Shown piece after piece: positions 46,817 to 56,575 of a stretch of DNA of 64,000 nt. The notes beneath the pieces were generated by a model. That model did no database searches and was not told the DNA's origin. It saw nothing but the letters and a program-made list of their open reading frames with translations. Position 1 is the stretch's first letter; each line of letters opens with the position of its first letter. Source of the DNA: Sphingomonas glacialis (GTDB lineage: Bacteria; Pseudomonadota; Alphaproteobacteria; Sphingomonadales; Sphingomonadaceae); NCBI RefSeq assembly GCF_014653575.1, contig NZ_BNAQ01000001.1, forward strand, positions 186,001 through 250,000, given 5' to 3'. The translations under genes were made by a program, and so were the position numbers.

Positions 46817-47149
46817 CTATTTGTCGCCGCGTACCGCGCCGACCGCTTCGCGGCCGAATTGCAGGATGACTTCGCCCATTTCGCGCGCCTGCGCCATGCT
46901 GCGCTGACCTTGGTCGCGCAGGAAGTCGCCCTGGATCTTCATCACTTCGGACAAATCCTTTGCACCTGCGGCGGCGCGCATCGCGGCGAACGCCTCGCGG
47001 GCATTGGCCTCGGCCTGATCGAGCATCTTGATCCCAACTGCCGACCCGCTCTCGGCCATCTTGCCGCCGGCGTCTCTGATCGCCTCGCCGGCTTTCTTGG
47101 CGGGCTCGGCGATCGTCTCGTTGAACGCGTCGCGAATCTTGTCGGTCAT
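46817..47149 (-). CDS. Phasin family protein
   Basis: The 110-residue, mostly helical, alanine-rich protein has the phasin pattern (MLDQAEANAREAFAAMRAAAGAKDLSEVMKIQGDFLRDQ in pieces, with QxxFxxDQ-like heptads). Phasins coat polyhydroxyalkanoate granules. The start at MTDKIRDAFNE (47149) is preceded by AAAGGA; an upstream extension lacks family features. Confidence 0.85.
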   Translation of the reverse strand: MTDKIRDAFNETIAEPAKKAGEAIRDAGGKMAESGSAVGIKMLDQAEANAREAFAAMRAAAGAKDLSEVMKIQGDFLRDQGQRSMAQAREMGEVILQFGREAVGAVRGDK

Positions 47150-47376
47150 GGGATGATGTCCTTTCCACAGGGTGTGCGACCGGAGCGCCGGGCACGGCAC
47201 AGCGTCGCGCGAACGTCGCGCTGGCACGTGGCTGACGGGGTGCGGCATCCGGCTCTCCTCTGCCGCGGTCTGTGCCGCACGCAGACGCGAAGCTTAAGCG
47301 CCCCATCCGCCGAGCGCAAATCGCCGGGCGGGAGACCCTTAACGCGCTGGCAACCCGATCGGCGCAAAGACACACC

Positions 47377-48210
47377 ATGCTGCGTCCCGCCCCTCCCCTG
47401 CGAATACCGCCGCCGAGCGCGGCCGCGTGGTTGCTGCTGCCGCTCAGCGTAGTGGCGAATGGCGCGGTGTTCTGGCCGGCGGCGTGCCTCGTCGCGATCA
47501 CGGCGGCGGGTGCGCGTCACTATGGCGCTATGCTCGTCTGGTATGGGCTGGCAGTCGGTTTCGACCGTAACGCACTGATCCTTGCGCCGTTCGTCGCGGC
47601 GGTCCTCATCGGCGCGCGAGTGCGCTGGCAGCTGCTGCCGCTTGCACCGGTCTTTGCGCTGGCGATGCTGCTCGCCCGCGCCCACGCAGCTCCTCCGTTC
47701 CTGGCGCTGCCGCCGCCGATCACGCTCCCCGCCGCGCCTTCGCTTTGGACGATCCTCCAGGTGCTGCCGTGGATCGGGACGCTGCCGCTCGGCGGGCTGG
47801 CGCTGACAAGCGCGTTCGGCACGGCGGTGGCCTATGGTGCATGGGCGTCGACCCAGCCGCTCCGTCCTCCCGAAGTGCGCGAGCGGGCGCTGCTCTGCGC
47901 GCTGGCGATCCCGATGGTCCTGCCCGGCCTTGATCCGAGCGCGTTCCTGCTTGCTGGCGGACTCGCGCTGCACGCCGCGCTGCTCGAGCGCAGCGCACCA
48001 CGCCGGCGCATCGCTGCCTTGGTCGGGATCGGCATGCTGGTCGCCTGCTCCGGCGGCGTGGGCGCGGCGGCGTTTGGGGCGATCGCGATGATCGGCGCGA
48101 CGCTGCTTCAGGCGCGGTCCGTGCTCAAACGCGGGGCCGCCAACGACAACCCTGCGATGGCGTGGGCGGCGGCAGCGCCCCCCCTGCCGCTGCCGCGCGT
48201 GATGTGCTAG
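47377..48210 (+). CDS. Multi-pass membrane protein of unknown function
   Basis: The 277-residue protein has about eight hydrophobic segments (for example WLLLPLSVVANGAVFWPAA, APFVAAVLIGARV, LLPLAPVFALAMLLARA, IAALVGIGMLVACSGG). I do not recognise a family. ATG 47377 was chosen because the preceding in-frame stretch is basic and unlike a signal. It lies next to the bactofilin gene with 35 bp between. Confidence 0.7.
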   Translation: MLRPAPPLRIPPPSAAAWLLLPLSVVANGAVFWPAACLVAITAAGARHYGAMLVWYGLAVGFDRNALILAPFVAAVLIGARVRWQLLPLAPVFALAMLLARAHAAPPFLALPPPITLPAAPSLWTILQVLPWIGTLPLGGLALTSAFGTAVAYGAWASTQPLRPPEVRERALLCALAIPMVLPGLDPSAFLLAGGLALHAALLERSAPRRRIAALVGIGMLVACSGGVGAAAFGAIAMIGATLLQARSVLKRGAANDNPAMAWAAAAPPLPLPRVMC

Positions 48211-48245
48211 GCAGCCGCCGAATTTGACAGTCGGGGGCGGGAACG

Positions 48246-48728
48246 ATGGCAATTTTCAACGGTAAGGCGCGCGATGGCGGCGGCGGCGTTTCAGGCCATT
48301 CGATACCATCGGGAAGCGGCAAGCGCGGCGCGTTTTCGGTGATCAGCGCCGATGTCGTCGTCACCGGCAATATCGCGGCGAGTGCCGACCTCCACATCGA
48401 TGGCCGCGTCGACGGCGACGTCCAGTGCGGGACGCTGATCCAGGGGCAGGACAGCCGCATTGCCGGTGCGGTGATCGCGGAGAGCGCCCGCCTCGGCGGC
48501 GCGATCGAGGGATCGGTCGCGGTGCGGCAGCTGACGATCGAACGCTCGGCCCGGATCATCGGCGATGTGCATTACGAGACGATCTCGATCGAGATCGGCG
48601 CGTCGGTGGACGGGAACCTCAAGCACGTCACCGCCGAGAGCGCCGTCAGCCCGTTCGAGCCCGGTCCGGGGAGGGTGGTGCCGATGGACGACGTCGTCCA
48701 CTTCACCTCGACCGCAACGCCCGGCTGA
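48246..48728 (+). CDS. Bactofilin (polymer-forming cytoskeletal protein)
   Basis: The 160-residue protein has the bactofilin core of short right-handed beta-helix repeats: ADVVVTGNIAASADLHIDGRVDGDVQCGTL, IAGAVIAESARLGGAIEGSVAVRQLTI and SARIIGDVHYETISIEIGASVDGNL, with disordered ends. Bactofilins polymerise on the membrane and help in cell shape or stalk growth. Its companion peptidase gene, often adjacent, is missing. Confidence 0.93.
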   Translation: MAIFNGKARDGGGGVSGHSIPSGSGKRGAFSVISADVVVTGNIAASADLHIDGRVDGDVQCGTLIQGQDSRIAGAVIAESARLGGAIEGSVAVRQLTIERSARIIGDVHYETISIEIGASVDGNLKHVTAESAVSPFEPGPGRVVPMDDVVHFTSTATPG

Positions 48729-48739
48729 GGCCGCGACGC

Positions 48740-50188
48740 CTAGCGGAGCAATGCCGCGTAGGAGGTCGGTGCTGCGGGGAGTATCAGCCGCGCCACGGTT
48801 CCCGGGACGATCACCAGCGCCAGCGCGACGCCTGTCCCGAGCACGGCGCGCCGCGACCAGCGCGCCTGCGCCCATAACAGGATCGTCGCGAGCGCGGTCG
48901 CGACCATCGGCCAGAGGTGATAGCGCAAGTCCGACGCAATGCTGAGGACGGTGAAGCTGGCCTCGAGCACTACCGCCGATCCCAGCAACGCCAGCGCGAC
49001 ATCGCGAAACGGCGCCGGCGGGCGACGCAGCGCGACGACGATCGCGCACACCGCCAGCGCCAGCCATGCGGCGGGCCAGCCAAGCGGGAGCTCGGCATTC
49101 CACCGCGCGAGCACTTGCCAGCGGGACGCGGCGGGCCCGGGGCTGTGCAAGCCGATCGGATTGGCTTCGCTCGCACCCGGGGGCACCGCGCTCGGCCAGC
49201 CTGCCGGGACGATCCAGCGCTCGGTCGAATTGAGGTGGCCGAGCCGGTGCGTCGCATAAGCGAGCGGATGCCGCACGATCGCTTCGGCGAGCAACCGATA
49301 CAACGGCCCGGCGGTCAGACCATGCAGGCGCTCGAGCGTCGGGCCACAGCGGTCGGCGGTTCCCAGCGGGTCCCAGAAGAACGGCTTGGCGCAGTGTCGC
49401 GCGAGCACTGTACGCGCCTCGGCTCGGGTCAGCCCGATGGCCTGCGCCGGATCCTGCGCCGCGATCGCCGACAGGTCATAAAAGGCCTCGGTCCGCTCGA
49501 CTCCGCTCGCGGCCGCTCGAAGAACGCCGTGGTTGATCGCCTGGGCGAGCCCAAGCACAGCCACGATGCCCGCCAGCGTCAATACCGCCCGCGCCCACCA
49601 GCGCGTCGGCCCGAACAGCATCACGACGAGCGGCACGGTTGCGAACACCGCGTTCGAGCGGACCAACGTGGCATAGGCCAGCAAGACGATCGCCGCCACG
49701 CCAGCAAGGACCGGCAGCCGCGCCCCCCGCAACCGCCACCAGCCAAAGATCCCTGCTGCAGCGAGCATCGCGCCGAGCATCTGCGTGTCCTTGAGCACTA
49801 CGCCCTGCCAGCCGAGAAACAGCGGCAGCCCCGCGATGCACAGCACGGCGACCGCCGCATGCCGCCGTTCTTCGCGCGCGAGCGTTCCGGCAATCGCCCC
49901 AAACCCCGCCCAATAGAGCACCATCTGCAGCACGAGCATCGGCGCCGCGCCGCCGCCAACGAGCCCGTGCAGCGCATGCCACAGCCCCGCCATGATCGGT
50001 GGATGCCAATCCTCGAAGTGCCCGGCGAGCGCCTGCCCGAATTGCGCGATGCCGTCGTAGGTCACGATGCCCGGCCAGAAGAGCGCAAGCGACCCAAGCA
50101 GCAGCAGCAAAGTCGCCCCGCCGATCCTCGCGGCCGCCGCGCGGTCGGTGCGAGGCGGCGTGGACCTTTGCTCGGTTGCGCGCGTCAT
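48740..50188 (-). CDS. Membrane protein, GT-C glycosyltransferase-like
   Basis: The 482-residue protein has about eleven hydrophobic helices and a large loop after helix 1 containing FWPGIVTYDGIAQFGQALAGHFEDWHPP, where the D/E-rich first loop is reminiscent of GT-C enzymes that use lipid-linked sugars. A GAGVExxTEAFYDLSA loop and RYHLWPMVATALA near the C terminus are also seen. Function is a guess. Confidence 0.6.
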   Translation of the reverse strand: MTRATEQRSTPPRTDRAAAARIGGATLLLLLGSLALFWPGIVTYDGIAQFGQALAGHFEDWHPPIMAGLWHALHGLVGGGAAPMLVLQMVLYWAGFGAIAGTLAREERRHAAVAVLCIAGLPLFLGWQGVVLKDTQMLGAMLAAAGIFGWWRLRGARLPVLAGVAAIVLLAYATLVRSNAVFATVPLVVMLFGPTRWWARAVLTLAGIVAVLGLAQAINHGVLRAAASGVERTEAFYDLSAIAAQDPAQAIGLTRAEARTVLARHCAKPFFWDPLGTADRCGPTLERLHGLTAGPLYRLLAEAIVRHPLAYATHRLGHLNSTERWIVPAGWPSAVPPGASEANPIGLHSPGPAASRWQVLARWNAELPLGWPAAWLALAVCAIVVALRRPPAPFRDVALALLGSAVVLEASFTVLSIASDLRYHLWPMVATALATILLWAQARWSRRAVLGTGVALALVIVPGTVARLILPAAPTSYAALLR

Positions 50189-50271
50189 GAGGGGGGCATG
50201 ACGCGCCGCAGCATAAGTGTAAAGCGCCGACTGGCTGCCCTCGCCCCCCCGTTGCGGGGCATTTCCTTGGC

Positions 50272-51666
50272 TTAGATGTGGATCGCGCGGCCGTACGCGC
50301 CGAGCACGCTCTCGTGCATCATCTCACTGAGCGTCGGATGCGCGAACACCGTTTCCATCAGCTCGGCCTCGGTCGTTTCGAGCTGGCGTGCGACGACATA
50401 GCCCTGGATCAGCTCGGTCACCTCGGCGCCGACCATGTGCGCGCCGAGCAGCTCGCCGGTCTTGGCGTCGAACACCGTCTTGACGAAGCCCTCGGCCTCG
50501 CCGAGCGCGATCGCCTTGCCGTTGCCGATGAACGGGAACTTGCCGACCTTGAGCTCGTAACCGGCTTCCTTGGCCTTCGCCTCGGTCAGGCCGACGCTCG
50601 CGACCTGCGGGCGCGAATAGGTGCAGCCCGGGATGTTCCACTTTTCGAACGGGTGCGGGTTGAGCCCCGCGATCGCCTCGACGCAGACGACGCCCTCATG
50701 GCTCGCCTTGTGCGCGAGCCACGGCGCGCCGGTCACGTCGCCGATCGCATAGATGCCCTCGACATTGGTGCGCGCATAGCCATCGACGTCGATGTGGCCG
50801 CGGTCGGTTTTGATGCCGAGCGCCTCGATCCCGATATTCTCGGTGTTGGGCACGATGCCGATCGCGACGATCGCATGGCTGAACTCCTCAGTCGTGACCG
50901 TGCCGTCCTTGCCCTTGATCTTGGCGGTCACGCCCTTGGCGTTCGGCGTCAGCGCCTCGAGCCCGGTACCGACGAGCAGCTTGATGCCCTGCTTGGTCAG
51001 CGCCTTGTCCATGAACGCGCTGACTTCCTCATCCTCGACCGGGAGGATGCGCGGGAGCATCTCGACGATCGTCACGTCGGCGCCCATGTCGTTGTAGAAG
51101 CTCGCGAACTCGACGCCGATCGCACCCGATCCGATCACCAGCAGCTTGGTCGGCATTTCGGGCGGGACCATCGCGTGGCGATACGTCCAGATCCGCTCGC
51201 CATCGGCCTTGGCAAACGGCAGGTCGCGCGCGCGCGCGCCGGTGCCGATGATGATGTGCTTGGCTTCGAGCTCGGTCGTCTTGTCGCCCTGCTTGACCGA
51301 GAGCTTGCCCTTCGCGGTGATCGCGCCGAAGCCCTCGTACACCGTGACCTTGTTCTTCTTCATCAGCCCCTTGACGCCGGCATTGAGCTGCCCCGCGACC
51401 TTGCGGCTGCGCTCGACCACCTTGTTGAGGTCGAAGGAGACGTTGTCGGCCTTGAGCCCGTAGCTCTCGGCATTCTGCATGTAGTGATAGATTTCGGAGG
51501 TCCGCAGCAGCGCCTTGGTCGGGATGCAGCCCCAGTTGAGGCAGATGCCGCCCAGGCGCTCGCGCTCGACGATCGCGGTCTTGAGACCGAGCTGCGCCGC
51601 GCGGATCGCGGCGACATAGCCGCCGGGGCCCGAACCGAGGATGATGAGGTCGAATTGGTCAGCCAA
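50272..51666 (-). CDS. lpdA: Dihydrolipoyl dehydrogenase (E3)
   Basis: The 464-residue flavoprotein has the FAD motif GSGPGGYVAAIRAAQLG, redox-active cysteines in GGICLNWGCIPTK, the NAD motif GSGAIGVEFASFY, and the catalytic His-Glu pair in AHPTLSEMMHE. It reoxidises lipoyl groups of the E2 subunit. It is the last gene of the E2-membrane protein-thioesterase-E3 set and overlaps the thioesterase gene by eight bases. Confidence 0.97.
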   Translation of the reverse strand: MADQFDLIILGSGPGGYVAAIRAAQLGLKTAIVERERLGGICLNWGCIPTKALLRTSEIYHYMQNAESYGLKADNVSFDLNKVVERSRKVAGQLNAGVKGLMKKNKVTVYEGFGAITAKGKLSVKQGDKTTELEAKHIIIGTGARARDLPFAKADGERIWTYRHAMVPPEMPTKLLVIGSGAIGVEFASFYNDMGADVTIVEMLPRILPVEDEEVSAFMDKALTKQGIKLLVGTGLEALTPNAKGVTAKIKGKDGTVTTEEFSHAIVAIGIVPNTENIGIEALGIKTDRGHIDVDGYARTNVEGIYAIGDVTGAPWLAHKASHEGVVCVEAIAGLNPHPFEKWNIPGCTYSRPQVASVGLTEAKAKEAGYELKVGKFPFIGNGKAIALGEAEGFVKTVFDAKTGELLGAHMVGAEVTELIQGYVVARQLETTEAELMETVFAHPTLSEMMHESVLGAYGRAIHI

Positions 51667-52057
51667 GGGAGGATTCCTCTATCACTAGCGGGCGCGGCCG
51701 GTCGTCCTCGCCCATCGAAACAAGAATATAGGTGCCGCGAGCGGCGAGTTGCGTGGCGAGACCGTGCCGGTCGCGCCGCCAGACATCGACCGCAACGGTC
51801 ATCGAGCTGCGCCCGGTCTTGACGATCTCGGCATGGAACGAGACTTCGTCGCCGATCTCGACGGGTGCGGTGAAGCTGAACCCGTCCGCCGCGACGACGG
51901 GGGCGCGCCCGCCGCAATGGCGCGAGGCGACCGAACCGGCGGCAAGCGCCATCTGGCCCATCAGCCAGCCGACGAAGATCTTGCCGTACGGATTGGCGTC
52001 GCACGCCATCGCCGTCGCGCGGATCGCCGGTGCGGTCGTCGGGGGCAGATCGGTCAT
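51659..52057 (-). CDS. Acyl-CoA thioesterase, hotdog fold
   Basis: The 132-residue protein has the YciA-type pattern ACDANPYGKIFVGWLMGQMALAAGSVASRHC (in part) and DEVSFHAEIVKTGRSSMTVAVDVWRRD. It would hydrolyse acyl-CoAs. ATG 52057 was chosen as the start of the family match; an upstream in-frame extension to 52108 overlaps the neighbouring gene. It lies between the small membrane protein and lpdA. Confidence 0.85.
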   Translation of the reverse strand: MTDLPPTTAPAIRATAMACDANPYGKIFVGWLMGQMALAAGSVASRHCGGRAPVVAADGFSFTAPVEIGDEVSFHAEIVKTGRSSMTVAVDVWRRDRHGLATQLAARGTYILVSMGEDDRPRPLVIEESSLG

Positions 52058-52067
52058 GCCGCGGCGA

Positions 52068-52292
52068 TCAGTCGCGAAGCGCCGGATCGTGGCGGTTGCG
52101 GTCGGCACGCCACGCCATGCGCAGCGGCCGAACCCCCATGAAGACGATCACCGCCATCATGCCGAACGCCACTTCCCAGATCGGGCTCGCGGCATGCGGC
52201 AGCGCCCAGACCGCGCCATAGGCGATCACCGCCGCCCCGATCACGCCGGCGGCGATGTGCAGCAGCTCGATCAGGGTCCGGCGGCCGATCAT
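52068..52292 (-). CDS. Small two-helix membrane protein in the pyruvate dehydrogenase operon
   Basis: The 74-residue protein has two hydrophobic segments (LLHIAAGVIGAAVIAYGAVWAL and WEVAFGMMAVIVFMGV) and a basic, aspartate-rich tail. Its ATG overlaps the E2 stop (TGATG), so it is translationally coupled. I do not recognise it. Its fixed place between E2 and the thioesterase argues that it is real. Confidence 0.7.
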   Translation of the reverse strand: MIGRRTLIELLHIAAGVIGAAVIAYGAVWALPHAASPIWEVAFGMMAVIVFMGVRPLRMAWRADRNRHDPALRD

Positions 52293-53632
52293 CAGGCCAG
52301 CATCGACAGCGGCGATTCGACCAGCGCCTTGAACGCCTGCATCAGCTGCGCGCCGTCAGCGCCGTCGATCGCGCGATGGTCGAAGCTGCCCGTTGCCGAC
52401 ATCACCGTCGCCACGCCGAGCGCGTCGTCGATGATGTACGGGCGCTTCTCGCCCGCGCCGATCGCCATGATCATACCCTGCGGCGGGTTGATCACCGCTT
52501 CGAACTGCTTGATCCCGAACATGCCCATGTTGCTGAGCGACGCGGTGCCGCCCTGATATTCCTCGGGCTTGAGCTTGTTGTCGCGCGCGCGGGCGGCGAG
52601 ATCCTTCATCTCGGCCGATATCGTCGCGACGCCCTTGGTGTCGGCGCCGCTGATGATCGGCGTGATCAGCCCCGACGGCGTCGACACCGCGACCGAGATA
52701 TCGGCGCGACTGAAGCTGATCAGCTGGTCGGGGGTGAACATCACGTTGCACTTGGGCACCTGGATCAAGCTGGCGGCGAGCGCCTTGATCAGCAGGTCGT
52801 TGACCGACAGCTTCACGCCGCGGCCCTCGAGGCCCTTGTTCATCTCGGCGCGCAGCTTGAGCAGCGCGTCGAGACGGATGTCGACCGTGAGATAGATGTG
52901 CGGAACCGTTTGCTTCGATTCGGTCAGGCGACGCGCGATCGTTTTGCGCACGTTGCTGAGCTTTTCCGCGGTGTGCGGGATGTCGGGGATCGCAGCGGGC
53001 TTGGCGGCGGCGACAGGTGCCGGGGCTGCGGTTTCCGCAGCGGGTGCGCTGGCAGCAGCGGCCGGCGCATGGCCCGACTTTGCCCCCTCGAGATCGGCGC
53101 GGACGATCCGGCCGTTCGGGCCCGAGCCCTGCAGCGTCGCAAGATCGATGCTCTTCTCGGCAGCGATGCGGCGCGCGAGCGGGCTCGCCTTGACGCGATC
53201 GCCGTCCTGGCGGGCGACCGGAGCCGATTTGGGCGCAGCGCCGCCTGCCGGATTACCGTGATCCTCGGCCTGTTCGGGCGTGCGCTCGACGGGCTTGGCT
53301 TCGCTGCCGGTCTTGTTGGGGTCGACCGGCGACGGCTTGGGCTCGGATTCCTTCGCGGCGGGCGCCGGCGTCGTGTCGCCAGCGCTCTCGCCCTCGGCGA
53401 GCAACGTCGCGATCACGGTGCCGACCTTCACGTTGTCGGTCCCCTCGGCGACGAGGATCTTTCCGATCGTGCCTTCGTCGACGGCTTCGAACTCCATCGT
53501 CGCCTTGTCGGTTTCGATCTCGGCCATCAGGTCGCCCGACTTGACGGTATCGCCTTCCTTGACCAGCCACTTCGCCAGCGTGCCTTCCTCCATCGTTGGA
53601 GAAAGAGCGGGCATCTTGATTTCGACCGGCAT
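52292..53632 (-). CDS. pdhC: Pyruvate dehydrogenase complex dihydrolipoamide acetyltransferase (E2)
   Basis: The 446-residue protein has one lipoyl domain (residues 1-80, lysine in [11 protein letters not shown]), a Pro/Ala-rich linker, a peripheral subunit-binding domain (about residues 145-185, [16 protein letters not shown]), a second linker and a catalytic domain ending with [18 protein letters not shown]. The E1 genes are not next to it. Start ATG 53632 follows GAGGA. Confidence 0.96.
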   Translation of the reverse strand: MPVEIKMPALSPTMEEGTLAKWLVKEGDTVKSGDLMAEIETDKATMEFEAVDEGTIGKILVAEGTDNVKVGTVIATLLAEGESAGDTTPAPAAKESEPKPSPVDPNKTGSEAKPVERTPEQAEDHGNPAGGAAPKSAPVARQDGDRVKASPLARRIAAEKSIDLATLQGSGPNGRIVRADLEGAKSGHAPAAAASAPAAETAAPAPVAAAKPAAIPDIPHTAEKLSNVRKTIARRLTESKQTVPHIYLTVDIRLDALLKLRAEMNKGLEGRGVKLSVNDLLIKALAASLIQVPKCNVMFTPDQLISFSRADISVAVSTPSGLITPIISGADTKGVATISAEMKDLAARARDNKLKPEEYQGGTASLSNMGMFGIKQFEAVINPPQGMIMAIGAGEKRPYIIDDALGVATVMSATGSFDHRAIDGADGAQLMQAFKALVESPLSMLA

Positions 53633-53772
53633 CAACGCGTCCTCATCTAACCGAATCCGTAGGGGTCGTCTCTCGCGCCCGGCGCGCGGATGGTCAAGGC
53701 CATGGCTTGCACGATGCGCTACTTAGCCCCACCTATCGCTCACAATATCGCTGCGGGGGGAGAGCGAGCGCC

Positions 53773-54225
53773 ATGCGGACCTATCTGGTCGTGATCGACG
53801 AGACACAAGAAAGCAGCATCGCATTGCGCTTCGCCGCGCGGCGCGCGGTCAAGACGGGGGGCGGGGTCGAGATCCTCGCGCTGATCCCGCCGACCGAATT
53901 CACGGCGTTCGCCGGCATCCAGGCGACGATCGAGGAAGAAGCGCGCCAGCACGCGGAGGGCTTGGTCACTGCGGCGGCGGGCACCTTGCTGCAGGAATCG
54001 GGGCTCAAGCCGGCTTTGACGGTGCGGCAGGGCGAAGGCCCGAAGGTGATCCGCGACATGATCGCCGCAAATCCCGACATCGCCGCGCTCGTGCTCGCCG
54101 CGGCGGCGAGCGGGGTGCCAGGGCCCTTGGTCGCGCATTTCGCGGGCGCCGACGCGGCCTTGCCGATCCCGCTGATGATTATCCCCGGCTCGCTCGACCG
54201 CGAAGCGATCGACCGGCTGAGCTGA
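53773..54225 (+). CDS. Universal stress protein (UspA family)
   Basis: The 150-residue protein has the Usp fold: TYLVVIDETQESSIALRFAARRA at the N terminus and a later phosphate-binding-like AALVLAAAASG. The usual G-2x-G-9x-G motif is only partly kept (LAAAASGVPGPL), so ATP binding is uncertain. ATG 53773 starts the fold. Confidence 0.85.
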   Translation: MRTYLVVIDETQESSIALRFAARRAVKTGGGVEILALIPPTEFTAFAGIQATIEEEARQHAEGLVTAAAGTLLQESGLKPALTVRQGEGPKVIRDMIAANPDIAALVLAAAASGVPGPLVAHFAGADAALPIPLMIIPGSLDREAIDRLS

Positions 54226-54236
54226 TACATCACCCC

Positions 54237-54264
54237 GTCACCCCGGACTTGATCCGGGGTCCAT
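54237..54264. repeat. Palindromic repeat element
   Basis: ACCCCGGA-CTTGA-TCCGGGGT is a common intergenic palindrome in sphingomonad genomes. It lies between the stress protein and the M28 peptidase genes. Confidence 0.7.
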
Positions 54265-54363
54265 GCGGTCCGCCAGTAAATCGAACCGCCGCGCATGGAT
54301 GCCGGTGAAGCCTGAACGGCCGAGCGGCTTGCGTCGATACCGCGATCCCGCCACGATGCGGCG

Positions 54364-55683
54364 ATGCGCACCCTTCCAACCGCCGCCGCGATCCTCGCGA
54401 TTCTTGCCACACCCGCCGTCGCCAAGGACGCAGCGCACCCCGCGCCCGACCCGGCGCGTCTCAAGGCGACGGTCGAGAAACTCGTCAGCTTCGGCACGCG
54501 CCACACGCTGTCGTCGCCCGATGATCCCGTGCGCGGGATCGGCGCGGCGCGGACATGGACGGGTGGCGAACTCACGCGGATCGCCGATGGCTGCAACGGC
54601 TGCATCACCGTCGCCAATATCGCGCGGACCTTCACCAACGCGCGCGCTCCCAATGGCGTCAACGTGGTCGATGTGCTCGGCTTCCAGCAAGGGCTCGACC
54701 CCAAGCGCGTGATCATCGTCGGCGCACATATCGACAGTCGAATCAGCGACGGCATGGATGCGACGCACGACGCGCCCGGCGCGAACGACGACGCATCGGG
54801 GGTTGCGCTCGTGCTCGAGGCGGCGCGGATCCTGTCGAAGGAAAAATTCCGCGCGACGATCGTCTATGCGGTGTTCTCGGGCGAGGAACAGGGCCTGTTC
54901 GGCGGCACGCTGCTCGCGGAAACCGCCAAGGCGCGCGGCTGGACCGTCTCGGCGATGCTCAACAACGATATCGTCGGCAATACGATGGGGCAGAACGGCC
55001 TCCGCGTCGCCGACCACGTCCGCGTCTTTTCCGAAGGCATTCGCGCGATCGAGGATGTCCCCGCGCAACTCGCGCGGCGCGGTAATGGCGGCGAAGACGA
55101 CGGCCCCTCGCGCAGCCTCGCCAAGACGATCGACGGTGTCGCCGGCACGATCCCCGGCGGGCTCGACGTGTTCGTCGACCGCCGGCCCGACCGCTTCGGG
55201 CGGGGCGGCGATCACGAGCCGTTCCTCAAGCTCGGCTATCCGGCGGTACGCTTTTCGGTCGGCGCCGAGAATTGGACGCAGCAGCACCAGGACGTGCGCG
55301 TCGAGAACGGAATCCCGTATGGCGACACGGTCGACAAGATGGACTTCCCGTATCTCGCCAAGGTCACTGCGATCAACATCGCGACGATCCGCCGCCTCGC
55401 CGCCGCCCCCGCCGCGCCCGATGGCGTCACGGTCGCAGGTGCGCTGAGCTTCGACACGACGGTAAAGTGGCAGCCGGTTCCCGGCGCCAGCACGTACCGC
55501 GTCCACTGGCGCCGCAACGACACGCAGGACTGGCAGACGTCACGCGACGTGCCCGGCGGCGCGACGAGCACGGTGCTCAAGGATATCAGTGTCGACGATC
55601 ATTTCGTCGGCGTGAGCGCTGTCGCGGCGGACGGGTCCGAAAGCGTGGTGAGCTTTGCCGGACCCGAGCCGCGCCCGAAGTAG
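54364..55683 (+). CDS. Secreted M28 aminopeptidase with C-terminal fibronectin-III-like domain
   Basis: The 439-residue protein has a signal peptide (cleavage near VAKD), then the M28 zinc motifs IVGAHIDSR, GANDDASGVA, SGEEQGLFGG and a later HxD run (QQHQDV). Residues about 345-435 form an Fn3-like beta domain (VKWQPVPGASTYRVHWRRN). It probably removes N-terminal amino acids from peptides. The stop is seven bases from the convergent RcnB-like gene. Confidence 0.9.
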   Translation: MRTLPTAAAILAILATPAVAKDAAHPAPDPARLKATVEKLVSFGTRHTLSSPDDPVRGIGAARTWTGGELTRIADGCNGCITVANIARTFTNARAPNGVNVVDVLGFQQGLDPKRVIIVGAHIDSRISDGMDATHDAPGANDDASGVALVLEAARILSKEKFRATIVYAVFSGEEQGLFGGTLLAETAKARGWTVSAMLNNDIVGNTMGQNGLRVADHVRVFSEGIRAIEDVPAQLARRGNGGEDDGPSRSLAKTIDGVAGTIPGGLDVFVDRRPDRFGRGGDHEPFLKLGYPAVRFSVGAENWTQQHQDVRVENGIPYGDTVDKMDFPYLAKVTAINIATIRRLAAAPAAPDGVTVAGALSFDTTVKWQPVPGASTYRVHWRRNDTQDWQTSRDVPGGATSTVLKDISVDDHFVGVSAVAADGSESVVSFAGPEPRPK

Positions 55684-55690
55684 CGGCCGG

Positions 55691-56575
55691 TCAGCTTCCC
55701 AGGACGGGCTGTTCGACCGGGCGGCATACGGGCTTGCGCCGCACCGGACGGTAATAGCGCTTGCGCGGCGCGGCGCGATAGACGTGCCGTTCGCGGACGG
55801 TTTCGACATATTCGGTCGTCGTCGTGGTCACGATCGGGGCCGACTGGATCGTCACGACCGTGGTCGTCGCGCCCGGATAGGCATAACCGCCGCCGTAGCT
55901 CGTGGCGTATCCGCCGCCATACCCAGAAGAGGTCGAATAGGTCGTGACGTTGCCGTTCTGGACGATCGGCGGCAGCGGCGCGGGGTAGCGCTGCGGCGGG
56001 TAGGCTCGGCCGTAACCACCGGCCTGATCGTAGCCGCCGGCGCCGTAGCCGCTATCGTCATAGCCGCCGTCCCAATCCAGCCCGTTGACCGAATCGTAGA
56101 CCCGACCGCGCTGGTCGAGCAGCACGGCGTCGTCATAATAGCGATACCAACCATATCCTGCGGGCGGAGCCGACAGACCGTAACCGGCAAAGTCGCCTAT
56201 AAAGAAGTTCGGCGAAGACCAATACCGCGGCAGGCGATAGCCGCGTGACGGCTGGCGATAGGCGTTCCACCCGCCCGGTGCGTTGGTGCCGCCCTGCCAA
56301 TGGCCGCCCGTGCCGCCGCCCCAGCGTTGCCGATCGGGCCGGTTTACGGGTCGCGTGCCGTTGTACGACGGGTGCGGTGCGTTCATCGGCGGCCGCTGCA
56401 TTTGCTGCTGCGGCTGCGGTTGTATCTGCATTGGTGCGGGCGGCGCGGGCATCGCGCCGTTGGGCATCGGGTACGGCGCCCCCGGAACAGCCCCACCACG
56501 GACGCGCTGCGCATCTGCCTGTCCCGCGCCAAACGCAGTGGCCAACGTCAGTGTGGCCAATATCAAGGGTCGCAT
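55691..56575 (-). CDS. RcnB-family secreted protein with tyrosine/glycine-rich repeats
   Basis: The 294-residue protein has a signal peptide and a core with the RcnB signature GYRLPRYWSSPNFFIGDFAGYGL and YGWYRYYDDAVLLDQRGRVYD. The N-terminal region is Gln/Pro-rich, the C-terminal region Gly/Tyr-rich (SGYGGGYATSYGGGYAYPG). RcnB affects nickel/cobalt export in E. coli, but the role of these repeats is unknown. ATG 56575 follows GGAGG. Confidence 0.82.
   Translation of the reverse strand: MRPLILATLTLATAFGAGQADAQRVRGGAVPGAPYPMPNGAMPAPPAPMQIQPQPQQQMQRPPMNAPHPSYNGTRPVNRPDRQRWGGGTGGHWQGGTNAPGGWNAYRQPSRGYRLPRYWSSPNFFIGDFAGYGLSAPPAGYGWYRYYDDAVLLDQRGRVYDSVNGLDWDGGYDDSGYGAGGYDQAGGYGRAYPPQRYPAPLPPIVQNGNVTTYSTSSGYGGGYATSYGGGYAYPGATTTVVTIQSAPIVTTTTTEYVETVRERHVYRAAPRKRYYRPVRRKPVCRPVEQPVLGS

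Noticed and set aside
47272..47376. N-terminal extension of the membrane protein before ATG 47377
   Set aside because: The stretch is basic and out of character; a normal start exists closer to the first helix.
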